The translations under genes were made by a program, and so were the position numbers. From assembly GCA_902497065.1 (NCBI GenBank), contig CABVDH010000002.1, positions 1-64,000 of the forward strand: 64,000 bases of DNA. Direction: 5' to 3'. Below, piece by piece: positions 61,799-64,000 of the stretch (position 1 is the first letter of the stretch; every line of letters starts with the position of its first letter). Below the pieces are notes generated by a model. The model had not been told where the DNA came from, did no database searches, and worked only from the letters and a program-made list of their open reading frames with translations. The DNA is from an uncultured Collinsella sp. (GTDB lineage: Bacteria; Actinomycetota; Coriobacteriia; Coriobacteriales; Coriobacteriaceae).

Positions 61799-61817
61799 CC
61801 TCCGTCCCCAAGGGATC
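61799..61817 (-). repeat. Terminator-adjacent repeat, copy 3 (reverse orientation)
   Basis: The reverse complement reads GATCCCTTGGGGACGGAGG, identical over 19 bases to 33080-33098. It begins right after the rubredoxin terminator. Confidence 0.75.
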
Positions 61818-61862
61818 ACGGCTGCTGTTAGCCGATCCTGTCTGTCGTGAGTCCGGCCGACC

Positions 61863-62161
61863 TTTTGTCTCAATCTGTAACATCTAACGGCTCAAAACGG
61901 GTCTTCCTGTTACAGATTGAGACAAAAAGTCGGAGCTGAAGAAATGTCTTGATCTGTAACATCTAGAAGCGGAAATTTGGTCCACTTGTTACAGATCAAG
62001 ACAAACCAAAACCGTCCGGCACGAGATCTCAATCTGTAACATCTAGCAGTGAAATCGGGGTCTACGTGTTACAGATTGAGACAAACGGAGCTGTCCCTCG
62101 GAAAGATCTCGATCTGTAACATCTAGACATCAAAAGCGGGTCTAGATGTTACAGATCGAGA
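61863..62161. repeat. Array of four covarying hairpins, 80-bp period
   Basis: Four inverted repeats are centred at about 61895, 61974, 62054 and 62134. Arms: unit 1 61863-61882/61908-61927 (20 bp); unit 2 61945-61961/61987-62003 (17 bp); unit 3 62027-62041/62067-62081 (15 bp); unit 4 62107-62128/62140-62161 (22 bp). All share ATCTGTAACA and TGTTACAGAT. At the three positions before this, CAA/TTG, TTG/CAA, CAA/TTG and CGA/TCG change together. The loops share CATCTA at the left and GGTC near the right. It lies between the rubredoxin terminator and the end of mntH. Confidence 0.88.
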
Positions 62162-62189
62162 CGTTTGCCTGGGTGGGTGCCCCGTCCCA

Positions 62190-63458
62190 TTACATCCCTG
62201 TCAACAACACGACATCGAGAATCGTCACGATGGCACCGATCCCTACGAGCAGCGCGTTGAGCGGGCGCGAGTTGGCGTATTTGCCCATGACGCGGCGTGA
62301 GCTGGTGAGCCGTATGAGCACAAAGACCGTAATCGGCAGCTGAAGCGACAGCAGCGCCTGACTCCAAATGAGACCTTCAAAAGGATTCGGGACGACCAAG
62401 CACGCCGTCACAGCGCCGACGAAACAAGCCGCCACCCCAATCGAGGAATGTCGGTCGTGGATGTCGTATTCCTCGTCGAACATGCCCGCGGTGATGGTTC
62501 CCGCCGCCATGCCCGCCGTCACACTACTCGATAGTCCCGCGAACAGCAGCGCTACCGCAAAGATGGTCGAGCTCGCCGGGCCCAAGATGGGGGAGAGCGT
62601 GGCCGCTGCGACGGCGAGGTCGTCTACGACAATGCCGTGCGCAAAGAAGGTCGTTGCGGCCAGGATGACCATGGCCGAGTTGATTGCCCAGCCCACGCCC
62701 ATCGAAAAGAGTGTGTCGAAGAGTTCGTAGCGCAGGCGTTCTTCGATAACCTGCTCGCCTTGGCCTTCGAAGTGCATGGATTGGATGACCTCGGAGTGCA
62801 GGAAGAGGTTGTGGGGCATAACGACCGCTCCCAGGACACTTACGATAATCGCGGCCGAGCCGGTGGGCATGCTGGGCGTGATCCAGCTTGCGGCGGCCTG
62901 CGGCCAGTCGACCTTGACCAGCGCAAGCTCGGCCAAAAACGAGAGTCCTACCACGCCTACGAAGGCGATAATCCATCGCTCGGCGCGCTTGTAGGAGCTC
63001 GTCATGAGCATCGCCACCGATACTGCCGCCACGATGACACAGCCCGCGCGCACGGGCAGCCCAAAGAGCATCTGGAGCGCGATCGCACCGCCCAGGACTT
63101 CGGCCATGGCGGTGGCGATGGTCGCGAGATAGGCACTGCCGAGCACCGCGCGCCCAACGAAGCGGGGGAGGTAACGTGTCGTGGCCTCGGCAAGACAGGT
63201 GCCCGTGGCGATACCCAGGTGTGCCGCGTTGTGCTGCAGCACAATGAGCATAATCGTGGACAGCGTGACGATCCACAGCAGCGCGTAGCCAAACTGCGAG
63301 CCCGCGGCCATATTGGAGGCCCAGTTGCCCGGGTCGATAAAGCCGACGGTCACGAGCAGACCGGGGCCGATATGCCGCGCGATGTCTAGACCTCCGTGAC
63401 CACCGGTGCGTTGGGAGCCAAAATGATGTTTGAGATGGTTGAGCATGGTGTTGAACAT
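62190..63458 (-). CDS. mntH: Nramp-family metal transporter (MntH-like)
   Basis: A 422-residue proton-coupled divalent-metal transporter with about eleven membrane helices. DPGN at residues 42-45 (IDPGNWASN) and MPHN (VVMPHNLFLHSEV) are the metal-binding motifs. The ATG at 63458 has AGGA 7 bases upstream; an in-frame ATG at 63473 has none. It ends 28 bases beyond the hairpin array and lies 75 bases after gpmA on the same strand. Confidence 0.92.
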   Translation of the reverse strand: MFNTMLNHLKHHFGSQRTGGHGGLDIARHIGPGLLVTVGFIDPGNWASNMAAGSQFGYALLWIVTLSTIMLIVLQHNAAHLGIATGTCLAEATTRYLPRFVGRAVLGSAYLATIATAMAEVLGGAIALQMLFGLPVRAGCVIVAAVSVAMLMTSSYKRAERWIIAFVGVVGLSFLAELALVKVDWPQAAASWITPSMPTGSAAIIVSVLGAVVMPHNLFLHSEVIQSMHFEGQGEQVIEERLRYELFDTLFSMGVGWAINSAMVILAATTFFAHGIVVDDLAVAAATLSPILGPASSTIFAVALLFAGLSSSVTAGMAAGTITAGMFDEEYDIHDRHSSIGVAACFVGAVTACLVVPNPFEGLIWSQALLSLQLPITVFVLIRLTSSRRVMGKYANSRPLNALLVGIGAIVTILDVVLLTGM

Positions 63459-63533
63459 GGTGGGTTCCTGCATATGGGTGGTGCGGCGCCGCGCTTGGAT
63501 CACGTGGCGCCGCGCGCTGGGCTTGGGTTGGGG

Positions 63534-64000
63534 CTACTTGTGCGCCTTGCCCTGATTGGCCACGGCGTCGATCTTGGCGGCGATGGTTGTCGGGTCGCCG
63601 ATGTAGCGCTTATCGAGGACGTTGAACTCGGCATCGAAGGTGTAGACGAGCGGCACGCCGGTGGGGATGTTGACCTTGACGATCTCCTCGGGCGTGAGGT
63701 GCTCAAACTTCATGACGAGCGAGCGCAGAGAGTTGCCGTGCGCGGCGATGAGCACGCGCTTGCCGGCGAGCATCTGGGGGCGAATCTCGTCCTCAAAATA
63801 AGGCCAGGCGCGGGCAATCGTGTCCTTGAGGCACTCGGTGTAGGGTAGCTGGTCGGGCGCGATGTCGCGGTATTGCTCCTGCGTGTGGGGGTCGCGACTA
63901 TCGCCCGGCTCGAGCGCCGGCGGGCAGACATCGAAGGAACGGCGCCAGATGAGTACCTGCTCGTCGCCGTGCTCCGCCGCGGCATCGGCCTTGTTGAGAC
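63534..64000 (-). CDS. gpmA: 2,3-bisphosphoglycerate-dependent phosphoglycerate mutase, C-terminal part
   Basis: The C-terminal 155 or so residues of a histidine-phosphatase-fold enzyme of glycolysis. WRRSFDVCPPALEPGD and LPYTECLKDTIARAWPYFED are dPGM signatures, and LIAAHGNSLRSLV holds the second catalytic His. The N-terminus with the RHG motif is beyond the right edge of the window, so this is an edge truncation rather than a broken gene. Confidence 0.95.
   Translation of the reverse strand, partial: LNKADAAAEHGDEQVLIWRRSFDVCPPALEPGDSRDPHTQEQYRDIAPDQLPYTECLKDTIARAWPYFEDEIRPQMLAGKRVLIAAHGNSLRSLVMKFEHLTPEEIVKVNIPTGVPLVYTFDAEFNVLDKRYIGDPTTIAAKIDAVANQGKAHK

Overview
The window looks like chromosomal DNA of a high-GC, Gram-positive gut anaerobe of the Coriobacteriia, most likely Collinsella or a close relative. 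This is an inference: the protein sequences, GTG/TTG starts with strong AGGAGG-type ribosome binding sites, zinc-type S14, split transketolase, ArgR, RpiR/MurQ/MurP and the anaerobic purine/selenium-type hydroxylase genes fit together, but no database search was possible.

Layout. 1-1037: the 3' end of a truncated type I restriction specificity gene (hsdS) facing a tyrosine recombinase, the arrangement of phase-variable restriction loci. 1459-3392: an unknown gene, a four-copy 33-bp repeat array and a Pro/Ala-rich membrane protein. 3516-14462: a DauR/YheO-type regulator divergent from ygeX-ygeY-ygeW-arcC, then mocA-hydA, yqeC, yqeB and xdhC. This is a catabolic and cofactor-maturation locus of the kind linked to anaerobic urate/purine use; the hydroxylase subunits themselves are not in the window. 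14774-24498: a ribosomal run rplE-rpsN-rpsH-rplF-rplR-rpsE-rpmD-rplO-secY-adk-map-infA-rpmJ-rpsM-rpsK-rpsD-rpoA-rplQ, closed by a strong UUCG-loop terminator. 24591-35971: truA, a glycosyltransferase, argR, a class A PBP, a U32 protein, tyrS, adenine deaminase and a HAD phosphatase. 36118-49536: a second HAD phosphatase, citrate synthase, an ACT protein, rpmE, secA-prfB, a YitT protein, split transketolase and ftsE-ftsX. 49672-53277: rnr, a serine recombinase and a VanZ-like protein. 53482-57926: a MurNAc recycling group (rpiR-type regulator, murQ, murP, frameshifted mupG). 58019-64000: an ArsC-like protein, tRNA-Gln, tRNA-Glu, a TPR protein, smpB, flavin reductase, a short rubredoxin, an Nramp transporter and the C-terminal part of gpmA.

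How the genes work together. Most of the window is core translation, secretion and division machinery. Two catabolic modules stand out. The first is diaminopropionate ammonia-lyase, M20 hydrolase, carbamoyltransferase, carbamate kinase and dihydropyrimidinase, with molybdenum hydroxylase maturation proteins; carbamate kinase would harvest ATP from carbamoyl phosphate. Adenine deaminase further along would feed hypoxanthine into purine breakdown. The second module recovers N-acetylmuramic acid from cell wall.

The intergenic DNA is unusually structured. It holds a four-copy 66-67-bp palindrome family with compensatory changes, an 80-bp-period array of four covarying hairpins (61863-62161), a 123-bp nested inverted repeat ahead of ftsE (47182-47304), a repeat that sits next to three intrinsic terminators, and two leaders (ade and a HAD gene) with structures able to control expression. 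The hairpin array is the best candidate for something undescribed.
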